Source of the DNA: Polaribacter sp. Z022
GTDB taxonomy: Bacteria; Bacteroidota; Bacteroidia; Flavobacteriales; Flavobacteriaceae
Direction of reading: 5' to 3'
Assembly (NCBI RefSeq): GCF_023555495.1
Contig: NZ_JALCZO010000003.1
Coordinates: 186,001-250,000, forward strand
DNA: 64,000 nucleotides
Shown piece by piece: positions 16,706 through 26,716 of the stretch. Below the pieces are notes generated by a model that saw only the letters and a program-made list of their open reading frames with translations, was not told where the DNA came from and searched no databases. The translations under genes were made by a program, and so were the position numbers. Position 1 is the first letter of the stretch. Each line of letters begins with the position of its first letter.

Positions 16706-16870
16706 ATGAAAAATAACTCAACACATAAAGAAATATCTCGTAAAGAAGCTATTAAGAAAATTGGTAACTATGGAAAATACACTGCATTATCTGCTTTAGG
16801 AATGTATATTTTATTAAATCCTAAAACAGCACAAGCTGCAAGTCCAGAAAGTCCAGGAAACGGATTTTAA
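16706..16870 (+). CDS. Small membrane-anchored protein accompanying the T9SS protein
   Basis: 54 residues: MKNNSTHKEISRKEAIKKIG, then a hydrophobic stretch (YTALSALGMYILLN), then AQAASPESPGNGF. It starts 17 bases after the LamG gene, in the same direction, and a terminator follows 20 bases after its stop. The SRKEAIKKxG start, short helix and Ser/Pro/Gly C-terminus resemble small flavobacterial proteins often found beside T9SS cargo genes; I know no function for them. The AQA-A site after the helix could be a signal peptidase cleavage point, which would release only a short acidic peptide. Confidence 0.65.
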   Translation: MKNNSTHKEISRKEAIKKIGNYGKYTALSALGMYILLNPKTAQAASPESPGNGF

Positions 16871-16890
16871 TTGAAAAAGGGGAAATTTAA

Positions 16891-16921
16891 AAGTCTCACA
16901 GTTTTTCTGTGGGATTTTTTT
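16891..16921 (+). terminator. Terminator of the LamG transcript
   Basis: TCTCACAG pairs with CTGTGGGA (one G-T pair) around TTTTT and is followed by eight T. Confidence 0.85.
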
Positions 16922-16937
16922 TACCTAAAAAAGACAC

Positions 16938-16984
16938 CTCATAGCATAAGCTATGAGATATCAAAAAAAAAAAAAAAAAAAAAA
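16938..16984. repeat. Perfect hairpin followed by a run of 22 A
   Basis: CTCATAGC-ATAA-GCTATGAG is a perfect 8-base stem (16938-16957). Six bases later comes an uninterrupted run of 22 A (16963-16984). For the plus strand the run has the wrong base for a terminator; on the minus strand the T run precedes the stem. The run is likely to vary in length between cells or between sequencing reads. Confidence 0.75.
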
Positions 16985-17036
16985 TGTTTTTATTTTAATT
17001 ATTTGTTTTCTTAAAGTGAAATGACTTTAAATATTA

Positions 17037-17252
17037 TTAAGAAGAAAATAAAATAATTGCAGCTATAAATAAAGAAACCTGTATTATCGTTCCTGTTTGA
17101 CTTTCAATTTTTCCATGATGATTTAAAATCATAGATTTAACTCTAGAAACAGATTTAGTCTTTATTAAAACTTTACTATTTTTAATTTCTTGTTTGTATG
17201 TAGAAGTTAAAATTCCTCTTTCTTGTACTGGTATTGCTTGTAAATATTTCAT
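17037..17252 (-). CDS. Small tail-anchored protein, function unknown
   Basis: 71 residues with a basic, polar N-terminal part (KYLQAIPVQERGILTSTYKQEIKNSKV) and one hydrophobic segment at the very end (about 55-70, IIQVSLFIAAIILFSS). No domain is recognised. Codon use fits the neighbouring genes and no other gene overlaps it, so it is probably real, but the call rests on the open frame only. It reads away from the large T9SS gene to its right, 190 bases downstream of that gene's end and beyond its terminator, so it needs its own promoter; none was clear. Confidence 0.45.
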   Translation of the reverse strand: MKYLQAIPVQERGILTSTYKQEIKNSKVLIKTKSVSRVKSMILNHHGKIESQTGTIIQVSLFIAAIILFSS

Positions 17253-17385
17253 GGTTTATGGTTTAGTTGTTTATATATTACAGACGACTCTTTAAAACAA
17301 ATGTTACAAAACAAAAACCAACTAAACACCTTAAAAACAAACACTTGTAGTGTTTATAGTTTACGACAATGGTATTTTATTTTTT

Positions 17386-17423
17386 AAAACATCTCGTAAT
17401 TAAATAAAAACGAGATGTTTTTT
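17386..17423 (-). terminator. Terminator after the second T9SS gene, bidirectional
   Basis: AACATCTCGT pairs with ACGAGATGTT around a 12-base AT-rich loop, with A/T runs on both sides. It lies just past the end of the minus-strand gene. Confidence 0.85.
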
Positions 17424-17446
17424 AACAAAATTTATTTAACTAATTT

Positions 17447-20071
17447 TTAATCAACTATAAGTTTTAAAGTTTTATAATTTCTAAAATCATTTCTAATTTT
17501 AATGAAATACATTCCTGTTTTTAAGCCATCTCTTTTTAATTGGAACTTATTATTACCTATCATCGTATTTTCTTCAAATTTTCTTACTAAGGCACCTGTT
17601 ATACTATAAATTTCAATATGAGTGTTTGCATCTGTTTCTGCATAAAAGCTTAATTCTGAACTTATATTTAAAGGATTTGGATTTACAACAACTTCATTCT
17701 CTGCAATTACTTCTGTGCCAACACTTAATACTTGCTCTGTAAATTGAATATTTTTTAAATTCATTTCTTTATCTACAACTTTAGTTCCATCTGAAGACAT
17801 TGTAAATACTAAGTTTAAAGCGTCAGATAAATCCATCTTACCACCAGCTGCTGATGTAAAATGAGCAAAAGGAATTGCATAATGGGTTTCATTTTCATTT
17901 AAAGTTATTGTGGTTCTAAATTGATTAGCCCATTCACCAATACCTTCTTTTGCTATTGTAATTTCTAATTCTCCTGTACCACTTGCATCAATTTCAAAAA
18001 CATCATATTGAGATAAATCTACAGCTGTGTATCTAGGTGTAAAAGATCTAAAAGCAGATACGTATTCGCTAGTTGTAGATTTTAAAGATATATTTCTTTC
18101 TACCCTATGACCATTTCCAGAATAAATATCATCATTTTGAGATATTACAAACTCACTAACTGTTGTACCTTTTGGAGAATCATCTTTCCCCCAAACTCCA
18201 TCAGACATAAATATATCATCTGGTGTTAAATTGTATTCGTTTTCAATTCTAAATCCTATATCAAAAATATTTCCAGTATCTATAATTAAATTCTCAATAT
18301 AAGTTCCTTGTAAAGCTATTGACTCATTAAAATACTCTGTTTGCGAAGTTTCTGTTCTTTTAAAACCAGCATCTACAACAATACTTTTGCTTCTTCTAAT
18401 ATTTATTAATTGTAATTCTAATGCCCCGTTTTTATACTCACCTTTTTTAACAAATAATGGTGGAGGACTTGATGTACTATATTCTGATATAGGTTTTTGT
18501 GCTTCAAATAATTCTAACGTTTCTGTTGCTAAACTATATAAATCATCTACAGAATCTGCCCAAATTTGGAAATTATAATAAGTTACATCCTTTTCATATT
18601 TATCAATATTCCAGTGACTATCAATTTCAAAATTTTGCTCGTTATTAATTAATCTACCAGAAAAACTAAGAACAAACTCAATATTACCATTTGTGTTTTT
18701 TATGATTGATCTTATAAACTTAACATCTTCAAAAACTTCATCATCTACTAACTCTATAGTAGAAACAGACTGTAATTCTGCTCCTAATAATCTGTCGCAA
18801 ATAAACTTAGTATGTTCATAAACTCCATTTTCTGTTTTAGTTGCAAGTATTACAGCAACTGTTTGATTATCTTTTACATAATCTACTGAGTAAAGTTCTG
18901 TTGCATTTGTTAAATCTATTAAATCTGTAGGTGAAGATTCTACTGCAGTGGTTCCTGTAATTGCATCTAAAGGAATTAAATCTGTTAAACTAAAACCTGC
19001 AGCATTTGTAGATTTTTTCTTATAACTTTCTGTTTTTACTATTTTTTTAGCTTTTGTTTTATCAAAATTAAAGTTTGTTTTTTTTCTTAAATAATTTCTT
19101 AAATTTATTTTTTCTGAAAGACGATCGTTACTTTCTAAACCACCATCACTACCACTAGAAACCTCATGAACAATTATTACAGGACAAGCTGCTACACCTG
19201 AACAAGCAGGATCTTCACAATCTGTTAAACCATCACCATCATCATCAATACCATTAATACAATCTTCTTGAGGAACTGGAGCTGTAGGACATCTTGCACC
19301 ATCATTAGAACTACTAGAAGGACCAAATGCAAACAGATTAGATTCCATAGAATCTCCAACATTTAAACCTTGAACATTTTTAATCATATAAACAGTACCT
19401 GTTTGATTAGCAGAAACATAAAAACGTCCTGATGCATCAAAATATACTGCTCCATAAGTATAACTTAAACCCGATAAAATTGGTACTTCTCCTAAATCTG
19501 TAATTTCATACGTTTCAGAATCAATTCTATATAATTTATTTGATGATCTTTCTACTGTATATAAATTTCCATCTACTGCATTAAAAGCCCAATCATGAAT
19601 ATTTAAATTCTTTGATAATATTTCTTCACTTATTAATTGTGTATAAGTTGGAGAATTTGGGTTTAAATCAATTTTGTAAAAAGTTGTTGAACTACCTGCT
19701 TTAACATAATAAATACCATCTACACTTATATCTCCAACATATCTATTTGTTGTTGATAATTCATCAATCGTAAATTTTTCTACATTAAAGTTTTTACCAA
19801 TTCTAACTATATCTTTACTAGATCTTAAAGACCCCCAAATGTAACCATCAGCAGAGTTGTATCCTGTAGCGTTAATATAATCTTCAGTTATATTTTCTGC
19901 TACTAAATAAGAACTACCTGAAGCTAAATCTAAAGCGTAAACATCGTTTTTTTGAAATAAATACGCATTGTAATCGCATTCAAAAGGTTCTTGAGCGTAG
20001 CCAAAAAAGCCTAATAATATTATTAATGTAAATAATGTTTTTTTTCCTGTTGAGTGTAGAATTGTTTTCAT
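17447..20071 (-). CDS. Large secreted protein with propeller-like N-terminus, calcium-type repeat and T9SS sorting domain
   Basis: 874 residues. A signal peptide (about 1-26) is followed by a propeller-like region (about 30-262, resembling DUF6923: YNAYLFQKNDVYALDLASG). Then comes an Asp-rich Cys-bounded motif, DCINGIDDDGDGLTDCED (about 269-290), of the kind that binds calcium in MopE-like proteins. A long region without a recognised domain follows, in which NFQIWADSVDDLYSLATET and later GELEITIAKEGIGEWANQF suggest beta-sandwich folds. The end (about 795-874, VVNPNPLN to YKTLKLIVD) is a T9SS type A sorting domain. It should be secreted and possibly surface attached. The function is unknown. 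It is a single-gene unit between two terminators. Confidence 0.8.
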   Translation of the reverse strand: MKTILHSTGKKTLFTLIILLGFFGYAQEPFECDYNAYLFQKNDVYALDLASGSSYLVAENITEDYINATGYNSADGYIWGSLRSSKDIVRIGKNFNVEKFTIDELSTTNRYVGDISVDGIYYVKAGSSTTFYKIDLNPNSPTYTQLISEEILSKNLNIHDWAFNAVDGNLYTVERSSNKLYRIDSETYEITDLGEVPILSGLSYTYGAVYFDASGRFYVSANQTGTVYMIKNVQGLNVGDSMESNLFAFGPSSSSNDGARCPTAPVPQEDCINGIDDDGDGLTDCEDPACSGVAACPVIIVHEVSSGSDGGLESNDRLSEKINLRNYLRKKTNFNFDKTKAKKIVKTESYKKKSTNAAGFSLTDLIPLDAITGTTAVESSPTDLIDLTNATELYSVDYVKDNQTVAVILATKTENGVYEHTKFICDRLLGAELQSVSTIELVDDEVFEDVKFIRSIIKNTNGNIEFVLSFSGRLINNEQNFEIDSHWNIDKYEKDVTYYNFQIWADSVDDLYSLATETLELFEAQKPISEYSTSSPPPLFVKKGEYKNGALELQLINIRRSKSIVVDAGFKRTETSQTEYFNESIALQGTYIENLIIDTGNIFDIGFRIENEYNLTPDDIFMSDGVWGKDDSPKGTTVSEFVISQNDDIYSGNGHRVERNISLKSTTSEYVSAFRSFTPRYTAVDLSQYDVFEIDASGTGELEITIAKEGIGEWANQFRTTITLNENETHYAIPFAHFTSAAGGKMDLSDALNLVFTMSSDGTKVVDKEMNLKNIQFTEQVLSVGTEVIAENEVVVNPNPLNISSELSFYAETDANTHIEIYSITGALVRKFEENTMIGNNKFQLKRDGLKTGMYFIKIRNDFRNYKTLKLIVD

Positions 20072-20200
20072 TTTTGTACTTTTTATTATAAAAGTAGCTT
20101 TAAATAGACTTAAAATATGCTTAGGAAAGATTATTTACTTAAAAGTTTCGATAAATGGTATTATTAATATAGCTAAGTTGTTTTCTTGTGTTTATTGCAA

Positions 20201-20232
20201 AAAAAATCACACCTAAAAGATGTGATTTTTTT
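20201..20232 (-). terminator. Terminator of the dcw cluster after ftsZ
   Basis: ATCACA pairs with TGTGAT around a short loop, with runs of A and T on the two sides, 20 bases past the ftsZ stop. It can act in both directions. Confidence 0.8.
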
Positions 20233-20251
20233 ATAAATATTTAATTAATTT

Positions 20252-22159
20252 TTAATCTACATTATCGTGCAAAAAAGAATTATTAGATTTTAAAATAATT
20301 TCATCTGTATCTTTATTCATAGATGTCTTATTATTACTAATAGATGCATTAGTATCTAAATCTACCCCTAATCTTTTATAAGCTGGTTGACGTTCTATTT
20401 CATCTATATTCTTATTCATTTGGTCATTAAACTTATAGTTAAAACCTTTCATTTTTTTACGACGTTCTTCTGCTCTTTTTTGTAGTTCTGTAATTGTTAA
20501 ATCTAAAGGAGAAACTTCTTCGCTTTGAATTTGTGTTTGATTAACATCTACTGATGGAGATTTTGTTTTTAATTCAAACTTAATTTCTTCTTCTTCAACT
20601 TTGTTTTCAATCTTTTTTTCTACAAAAGCAGAACTTTTACCAATTGTTGGTTGCGCATCAAAATCTTCTAAAACATAACGAGTTTCAACTTCTTTTCTTT
20701 CAAAAACAATTTCTTCTGCATCAAAAACTTCAATTTCGTTAACATTTACTTGAGTTTCTTCTTGTAAAGAAAAACGAATTTCTTCATCTGCTTTAATATC
20801 GTTTGTAGAATTTAAAGGCATATCAAACAATGATTCAAATTGAGTAGGTTTTACTTCTTCAATTACCTTTTCTTCTATAACTGGAGTTACATCTGTAATT
20901 ACAAAATCGTCTTCAGTTATATTTTCAACTTCTACATTATCAAAAATAACATTTGTATTTGTTACTTCTTCATTCGATTTTAAAGTATCTGTTTTTGGCA
21001 CTACAACTTCCTCTTCTTCTAAAACATGAACTATTTTTTGTTCTGTTTTATTAGTTAAAGGTTCTTCTAAAGTAGGTGATTTCGTAATTTTTTTCTCACT
21101 AAAATCATAAGTAGCTTTTTGTTCATCTTCTAATGTATGAACCACTTTTTTTACCTCTGTATTTGTAATGGTATTTTGTTGATCTGCAGCAAAACCTGTA
21201 GCAACAATAGTTACAGCAATTGCCTCTCCTAATTCTTCATCTTCACCAATACCCATTATAATATTAGCATCGTAACCAGCTTCATCTTGGATATAATCGT
21301 TAATTTCTCCAATTTCATCTAACGTAACTTCATTAGTACCAGATACAATTAATAACAATACATTTTTAGCACCTGTAATTTTATTATCATTTAATAAAGG
21401 AGAATCTAATGCTTTTACAATAGCATTTTTAGCTCTTGTTTGACCTTCTTCTTTTGCAGAACCCATAATTGCAGTTCCACTATTAGAAAGTACAGTTTTA
21501 GCATCATGTAAATCTATATTCTGTTTATAGTGATGTGTAATAACTTCTGCAATTCCACGAGAAGCAGTAGATAAAACTTCATCTGCTTTAGAAAAACCTG
21601 CTTTAAAACCAAGGTTTCCATAAACTTCACGTAGTTTATTATTATTAATAACAATTAAAGAATCTACATTTTGGCGCAGTTGATCGATTCCTGTTTGAGC
21701 TTGTTTAGAACGTCTTCTACCCTCAAATGCAAATGGCATAGTTACAATACCCACAGTTAGGATATCCATATCTTTAGCAATTTTAGCAATAATTGGGGCA
21801 GCTCCAGTTCCTGTACCACCTCCCATACCAGCAGTAATAAATACCATTTTTGTTTGGGTATTTAACATTTGCTGAATTTCTTGCATACTTTCTTTAGCTG
21901 CTTGTGCTCCAACTTCTGGATTTGCTCCAGCTCCTAAACCAGCAGTTAAGTTTGCTCCTAATTGAATTTTATTAGGAACAGGACTGTTTTCTAAAGCTTG
22001 TGCATCTGTATTACAGATTACAAAATCTACTCCTTTAATATTTTGCGTAAACATGTGGTTTACTGCATTGCTTCCACCACCACCAACACCAATTACTTTA
22101 ATGGTATTAGATTGTGTTTTTGGCATGTCAAATGAAATGTTATCAAATTCTGCGCTCAT
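20252..22159 (-). CDS. ftsZ: Cell division protein FtsZ with long acidic linker
   Basis: 635 residues. The tubulin-like GTPase core covers about 1-330: [13 protein letters not shown], the GTP signature [10 protein letters not shown], and the T7-loop region [17 protein letters not shown] linker of about 230 residues rich in Glu, Val and Lys follows (about 335-570). The end has [12 protein letters not shown] and a final FLHDNVD, the conserved C-terminal peptide pattern of flavobacterial FtsZ, which docks FtsA and other partners. FtsZ polymerises at mid-cell to build the division ring. It is the last gene of the dcw cluster, 56 bases after ftsA. At 635 residues it is far longer than E. coli FtsZ (383), all due to the linker. 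Confidence 0.98.
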   Translation of the reverse strand: MSAEFDNISFDMPKTQSNTIKVIGVGGGGSNAVNHMFTQNIKGVDFVICNTDAQALENSPVPNKIQLGANLTAGLGAGANPEVGAQAAKESMQEIQQMLNTQTKMVFITAGMGGGTGTGAAPIIAKIAKDMDILTVGIVTMPFAFEGRRRSKQAQTGIDQLRQNVDSLIVINNNKLREVYGNLGFKAGFSKADEVLSTASRGIAEVITHHYKQNIDLHDAKTVLSNSGTAIMGSAKEEGQTRAKNAIVKALDSPLLNDNKITGAKNVLLLIVSGTNEVTLDEIGEINDYIQDEAGYDANIIMGIGEDEELGEAIAVTIVATGFAADQQNTITNTEVKKVVHTLEDEQKATYDFSEKKITKSPTLEEPLTNKTEQKIVHVLEEEEVVVPKTDTLKSNEEVTNTNVIFDNVEVENITEDDFVITDVTPVIEEKVIEEVKPTQFESLFDMPLNSTNDIKADEEIRFSLQEETQVNVNEIEVFDAEEIVFERKEVETRYVLEDFDAQPTIGKSSAFVEKKIENKVEEEEIKFELKTKSPSVDVNQTQIQSEEVSPLDLTITELQKRAEERRKKMKGFNYKFNDQMNKNIDEIERQPAYKRLGVDLDTNASISNNKTSMNKDTDEIILKSNNSFLHDNVD

Positions 22160-22215
22160 AATAACCTATCTATTGTTTATTTTAATTTTAAATTTTTTGT
22201 TCTCTTTTATCAACT

Positions 22216-23550
22216 TTATTCTGCGTTGTCTAAAAAGTCTTTTAAACCTTCTGTAAACTTTTCAAAAAACGACTTCTTTTTTGGTACTGGCTTTGCTTCT
22301 GGAATTGGCTCTACCTCTTCTTTAATAGAATCTTCTGGTTTTTCTTCTATAATTTCTTCTTCAACCTCTTCTACTTCTTCTTCTTTAAACCCTTTTTCTA
22401 ACCCTTCCATTAACAAACCAACTGCTGTTGCATAAGATGGACTTGATAAAGTTTCATCTGAATCTCCTGCTAAATGCTCATTAGGAAAACCAATTCTTGC
22501 ATCCATACCTGTAATATACTCTACTAATTGGCGAAGATGTTTTAATTGAGATCCACCACCAGTTAACACAATACCTGCAATTAATTTTCCTTTTGCAGTT
22601 TCATGTCCATAATTTTTTATTTCTAAATACACATGTTCTATTATTTCTTGAACTCTTGCGTGTATTATTTTAGATAAATTTTTTAATGTTATTTCTTTTG
22701 GTTCTCTACCTCTTAATCCAGGAATAGAAACTATTTCTGTTTCTTTATTTTCTCCAGGCCATGCAGAACCAAATTTTACTTTTAAAAGTTCGGCTTGTTT
22801 TTCTATAATTGAACAACCTTCTTTTATATCATCAGTAATTACATTTCCTCCAAAAGGAATTACTGCAGTATGTCTAATTATTCCGTCTTTAAAAATTGCC
22901 AAATCAGTTGTTCCTCCACCTATATCAATTAAAGCAACTCCTGCTTCTTTTTCTTCTTGACTTAAAACAGCAGAAGCTGATGCTAAAGGCTCTAATGTAA
23001 TTTCATTTAAACCTAAACCAGCACTTTTTACACAACGTCCAATATTTCTAATAGATGAAACCTGACCAACTACAACATGAAAATTAGCTTCTAAACGCCC
23101 ACCATACATACCAATTGGTTCTTTAATATCTGCTTGAGAATCTACTTTAAATTCTTGCGGTAAAACATGAATTATTTCTTCTCCAGGAAGCATAACCAAT
23201 TTATGAACTTGATTTACTAAATCTTCAATATCATTTTCATCAATAACTTCATCAGCATTATTTCTTGTGATATAATCACTATGATGTAAACTACGAATAT
23301 GTTGACCAGCAATACCTACAACAACTTCTTCTATTTTAACTCCAGAAACACTTTCTGCTTCATCTACAGCTTGTTGAATAGATTGTATAGTTTGTGTAAT
23401 ATTACTTACAACACCACGTTTTACTCCTAAACTTTTGGCTTTTCCAATACCAACAACCTCAATCTTATCGTATTCATTTTTACGACCAATCATGGCAACA
23501 ATTTTGGTTGTACCAATATCTAAACCAACTGCTATTTTATTGTTTTCCAT
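22216..23550 (-). CDS. ftsA: Cell division protein FtsA
   Basis: 444 residues from the ATG at 23550 (MENNKIAVGLDIGTTKIVAMIG). An in-frame TTG 24 bases upstream is less likely: it would overlap the end of ftsQ, and the actin-fold phosphate loop should lie near the N-terminus. Phosphate 1 is DIGTTK, phosphate 2 is ALIDIGGGTTDLAIF and the adenosine motif is GIVLTGGGSQLKHL. The C-terminus has an acidic stretch (EEEVEEVEEEIIEEKPED) and then KKSFFEKFTEGLKDFLDNAE-like residues forming the amphipathic membrane-targeting helix. FtsA tethers FtsZ to the membrane. It begins 7 bases after ftsQ. Confidence 0.97.
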   Translation of the reverse strand: MENNKIAVGLDIGTTKIVAMIGRKNEYDKIEVVGIGKAKSLGVKRGVVSNITQTIQSIQQAVDEAESVSGVKIEEVVVGIAGQHIRSLHHSDYITRNNADEVIDENDIEDLVNQVHKLVMLPGEEIIHVLPQEFKVDSQADIKEPIGMYGGRLEANFHVVVGQVSSIRNIGRCVKSAGLGLNEITLEPLASASAVLSQEEKEAGVALIDIGGGTTDLAIFKDGIIRHTAVIPFGGNVITDDIKEGCSIIEKQAELLKVKFGSAWPGENKETEIVSIPGLRGREPKEITLKNLSKIIHARVQEIIEHVYLEIKNYGHETAKGKLIAGIVLTGGGSQLKHLRQLVEYITGMDARIGFPNEHLAGDSDETLSSPSYATAVGLLMEGLEKGFKEEEVEEVEEEIIEEKPEDSIKEEVEPIPEAKPVPKKKSFFEKFTEGLKDFLDNAE

Positions 23551-23557
23551 TTTAGAT

Positions 23558-24283
23558 TTATTTAGTGCACACAACTTGGTTGTGATATTTTACATTAATC
23601 AATTTATAATTCTGAATCGTTTTATCTTCAAATGTTTTATTATAAAACGCTTTTAACTTCTTAAATTTTATATCCATTTTAGATAATTTTCCAAAATCTA
23701 TTTTATAATCTCCACTTCTTACAGAAATTTGATATTCTTGATTCTCAAATTTGGTTATTCCTACCACCTCTTTTTTTAAAAAATCATCTTCTAAAATAAA
23801 CGAAATTAGAGGTAAAACTTCTTCTACTTCTGCATCCTTTTTTATGCCTGAAACCAACATAACTCTTGCTGAAAAATTAGTAGACAAAGGAACTTTTACT
23901 CCCTGCTTATCAACATAATAAGAACTATTTTCTTTTATAATTCTTGCAACAGGTGTACGCTGTTTTATAATTGATTTTAATGTACCAGCAATTGTTAAAA
24001 AAACAGATGCTTTTTCAACATATGGATTTTTAGACATGGTTCTTTCCAAACTGTATAAATTTATTACAGATTTTGCTTGGTTTTTCACACTTGTTCCATT
24101 TTGTATTAACAATTTATTAACCATAGAATGAGTTAAAAAATTATTATCTCCTGCTTCAAATTCTACTTCTACTTTGGCTACCTTTTTATTTAAATTTCTT
24201 TTAATTGAAAAACTTGACAAAAAGCCCAAACCTACTATTAACAATAGGAAAACAACATATTTTAAAAACCTTTTAAACTTCAT
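23558..24283 (-). CDS. ftsQ: Cell division protein FtsQ
   Basis: 241 residues: a short basic cytoplasmic tail, one membrane helix (about 8-26, YVVFLLLIVGLGFLSSF), then a periplasmic POTRA-like domain (about 35-105) and a beta domain (to about 235). Sequence conservation in FtsQ is low; the call rests on topology, length and its fixed place between murC and ftsA. FtsQ links early and late division proteins. It overlaps the end of murC by 11 bases, which implies translational coupling. Confidence 0.9.
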   Translation of the reverse strand: MKFKRFLKYVVFLLLIVGLGFLSSFSIKRNLNKKVAKVEVEFEAGDNNFLTHSMVNKLLIQNGTSVKNQAKSVINLYSLERTMSKNPYVEKASVFLTIAGTLKSIIKQRTPVARIIKENSSYYVDKQGVKVPLSTNFSARVMLVSGIKKDAEVEEVLPLISFILEDDFLKKEVVGITKFENQEYQISVRSGDYKIDFGKLSKMDIKFKKLKAFYNKTFEDKTIQNYKLINVKYHNQVVCTK

Positions 24284-25625
24284 TTTTCATAGTTTTTAAA
24301 AGTTCTTTAGTTACCTCATTTACCATAACCCCAACATCTCCTGCACCTAGCATTGTTAACACTTTTGCTGAAGAATTTTTAATATCTTTTACCAAATCAT
24401 TTTTTTGTGTCATTTTTTTCTGCTTACAGTCTATCTTACTCAATAGCCAATCAGAATCAACTCCAGCTATTGGAAGTTCTCTAGCAGGATATATATCTAA
24501 CAACAACACTTCATCAAACTTAGATAAAGCTTCAGCAAAATCATCAATAAAATCTCTTGTTCTAGAAAATAAATGAGGCTGAAAAACAACCAAAACTTTT
24601 TCTTCTGGATACATTTCTCTAACAGAATTTTGTACTGCATTTATTTCTGTAGGATGATGTGCATAATCATCAATTAAAACAAAATCTTCTGTTTTTATTT
24701 TATACGAAAATCTACGTTTTACACCTTTAAAAGTTGCCAAACTTTGTTTAATATTTTCTAATGAAACTCCATAAACATTTGCCATTGCTAATGCAGCCAA
24801 AGCATTCATAACATTGTGTTGTCCTGGTAAATTAAATTCAATATTTTTTATTTCTGACGAGGGTGTTTTAACATCAAAAATATATTTTCCGTTTTTTATT
24901 TTTAAATTGAATGCTTTATAATCTGCTTCTTCATCTATTGCATAAGTTAAACCATTTAAAGGCACCCCTTTTGCTACAATAAGCGTTTCTGATACCTTGT
25001 TTGCAAATTCTCTAAACGATTCTTGCAAAGCTTCTGGTTTTTCATAAATATCTAAATGATCTGTATCCATAGAAGTTACACATGCAATATTAGGACTCAA
25101 CCTAAGAAAAGACCTATCAAATTCATCTGCCTCTACAACACTAACTTTATCTTCTCCTAAAATTAAATTCGAATTATAATTCTCTGCAATTCCTCCTAAA
25201 AAAGACGTTGCTTTTACCTGAGCCATAATATGACCTAAAATTGAAGAAGTTGTTGTTTTACCATGAGTACCTGCAACACCTAAACAAAATGTAGTTTCAG
25301 TAATTTTACCTAAAATTTCTGACCTTTTTAAAACTGTAAAATTATGATCTAAAAAATAATTTAATTCTACGTGATTTTTAGGAATTGCTGGTGTATAAAC
25401 AACTAATGTTTTTTCTTTATTTAAAAATGAAATTGGGATACTTTTTAAACTGTCTTCAAAATGAATTTCTACTCCTAAGCCTTCTAACTCAGCTGTAATT
25501 TGAGAAGGAGTTTTATCATAACCTGCCACACTTTTTCCATTAGCTGCAAAGTAACGAGCTATTGCACTCATTCCTATGCCTCCAATTCCGACAAAATAGA
25601 CGTTATGTATAGTATTTAAATTCAC
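24273..25625 (-). CDS. murC: UDP-N-acetylmuramate--L-alanine ligase
   Basis: 450 residues with the three Mur ligase domains. The N-terminal Rossmann motif is [18 protein letters not shown], the ATP-binding loop is [18 protein letters not shown] (about 110-127), and the central domain has [12 protein letters not shown] and [12 protein letters not shown], the MurC/Mpl-type HHP motif. It adds L-alanine to UDP-MurNAc in the cytoplasm, the first amino acid of the stem peptide. It starts inside the last codons of murG (4-base overlap) and itself overlaps ftsQ. Confidence 0.98.
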   Translation of the reverse strand: MNLNTIHNVYFVGIGGIGMSAIARYFAANGKSVAGYDKTPSQITAELEGLGVEIHFEDSLKSIPISFLNKEKTLVVYTPAIPKNHVELNYFLDHNFTVLKRSEILGKITETTFCLGVAGTHGKTTTSSILGHIMAQVKATSFLGGIAENYNSNLILGEDKVSVVEADEFDRSFLRLSPNIACVTSMDTDHLDIYEKPEALQESFREFANKVSETLIVAKGVPLNGLTYAIDEEADYKAFNLKIKNGKYIFDVKTPSSEIKNIEFNLPGQHNVMNALAALAMANVYGVSLENIKQSLATFKGVKRRFSYKIKTEDFVLIDDYAHHPTEINAVQNSVREMYPEEKVLVVFQPHLFSRTRDFIDDFAEALSKFDEVLLLDIYPARELPIAGVDSDWLLSKIDCKQKKMTQKNDLVKDIKNSSAKVLTMLGAGDVGVMVNEVTKELLKTMKNEV

Positions 25626-26716
25626 TTTTTTAATAATTTTTCAACTTCATTAACAATATCTGTTGTTGCTCCTGGCAATGCTAATTCATTAATATTTTCT
25701 GATAAATGTTCTTGTTTCCCTTTGTCTTTTAACAAGGTTTCAAATATTATTGGAAAAGTTTCTAACTCACTTTCTTTTAACAATATTGCACCATGTTTAT
25801 CTGCAATTGATTTTGCATTTTTTGTTTGATGATCTTCTGCCACATTTGGAGAAGGTATAAAAATTACTGGCTTACCAACTATACATAATTCTGAAACCGA
25901 ACTAGCTCCTGCTCTAGATATTATAATATCTGAAGCAGCGTAAGTTAAATCCATTCTATTTAAAAACTGATGTACTTGTATGTTTTCTAATTCGTTGTGT
26001 TTTTTATATTCTTCAAAATACAGCTTACCACATTGCCAAATAACTTGTACTTCTTGATTTTTAAAAAATTCTAAGTTTTCTTCTACTAATTGATTTATTT
26101 TTCGCGCACCTAAACTTCCTCCTAAAACTAAAATTGTTTGTTTAGTTTTATCTACCTTAAAAAACGATTTACCTTCTTCTATTTTAGTATGAACAGACAA
26201 TAAATCTTGACGAACAGGATTTCCTGTTTTCACAATTTTATCAGCTGGAAAAAATCTATCTAAATTATCATAAGCAACACAAATTTTATTTGCTTTTTTA
26301 CTCAACAATTTATTAGTAATTCCTGGATAAGAATTTTGTTCTTGTATTAAAGTTGGTATCCCTTTAGAATTGGCCACAATTAGAGTTGGTCCACTTGCAA
26401 AACCTCCTGTACCAATAGCTACATCTGGTTTAAATTTTCTAATAATTTTAGACGCATTTCTTAAACTACTCAACATTTTAAAAGGAAATGATAAATTATC
26501 TACAGTTAATTTTCTTTGAATTCCAGAAATCCATAATCCTTTAATTTCATATCCCGCTTGCGGAACTTTTTCCATTTCCATTTTATCTTTTGCTCCTACA
26601 AATAAGAAATTAGCATCTGGATAACGCAATTTTATTTCATTTGCAATTGCAATTGCAGGATAGATATGTCCTCCTGTTCCTCCACCAGAAATTAATATGT
26701 TAATCGATTGTTTCAT
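25622..26716 (-). CDS. murG: UDP-GlcNAc transferase MurG (lipid II synthesis)
   Basis: 364 residues, GT28 glycosyltransferase with two Rossmann domains. The G-loop is [17 protein letters not shown] (about 9-25), and the C-terminal domain has [12 protein letters not shown] and [19 protein letters not shown], the UDP-GlcNAc-binding signature. It transfers GlcNAc to lipid I on the inner face of the membrane to form lipid II. It overlaps the end of ftsW by 17 bases and the start of murC by 4. Confidence 0.98.
   Translation of the reverse strand: MKQSINILISGGGTGGHIYPAIAIANEIKLRYPDANFLFVGAKDKMEMEKVPQAGYEIKGLWISGIQRKLTVDNLSFPFKMLSSLRNASKIIRKFKPDVAIGTGGFASGPTLIVANSKGIPTLIQEQNSYPGITNKLLSKKANKICVAYDNLDRFFPADKIVKTGNPVRQDLLSVHTKIEEGKSFFKVDKTKQTILVLGGSLGARKINQLVEENLEFFKNQEVQVIWQCGKLYFEEYKKHNELENIQVHQFLNRMDLTYAASDIIISRAGASSVSELCIVGKPVIFIPSPNVAEDHQTKNAKSIADKHGAILLKESELETFPIIFETLLKDKGKQEHLSENINELALPGATTDIVNEVEKLLKK

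Noticed and set aside
16938..16984. Hairpin plus A run as a terminator
   Set aside because: On the plus strand the run is A, and on the minus strand the T run precedes the stem, so the order is wrong for a rho-independent terminator in either direction.
12270..20071. Mobile or prophage island around the T9SS genes
   Set aside because: No integrase, transposase, phage genes, tRNA or flanking direct repeats are visible, and base use matches the surroundings.
23551..23574. TTG start for ftsA eight codons upstream
   Set aside because: It would overlap the end of ftsQ and adds residues before the conserved actin-fold start; the ATG at 23550 gives the usual spacing.
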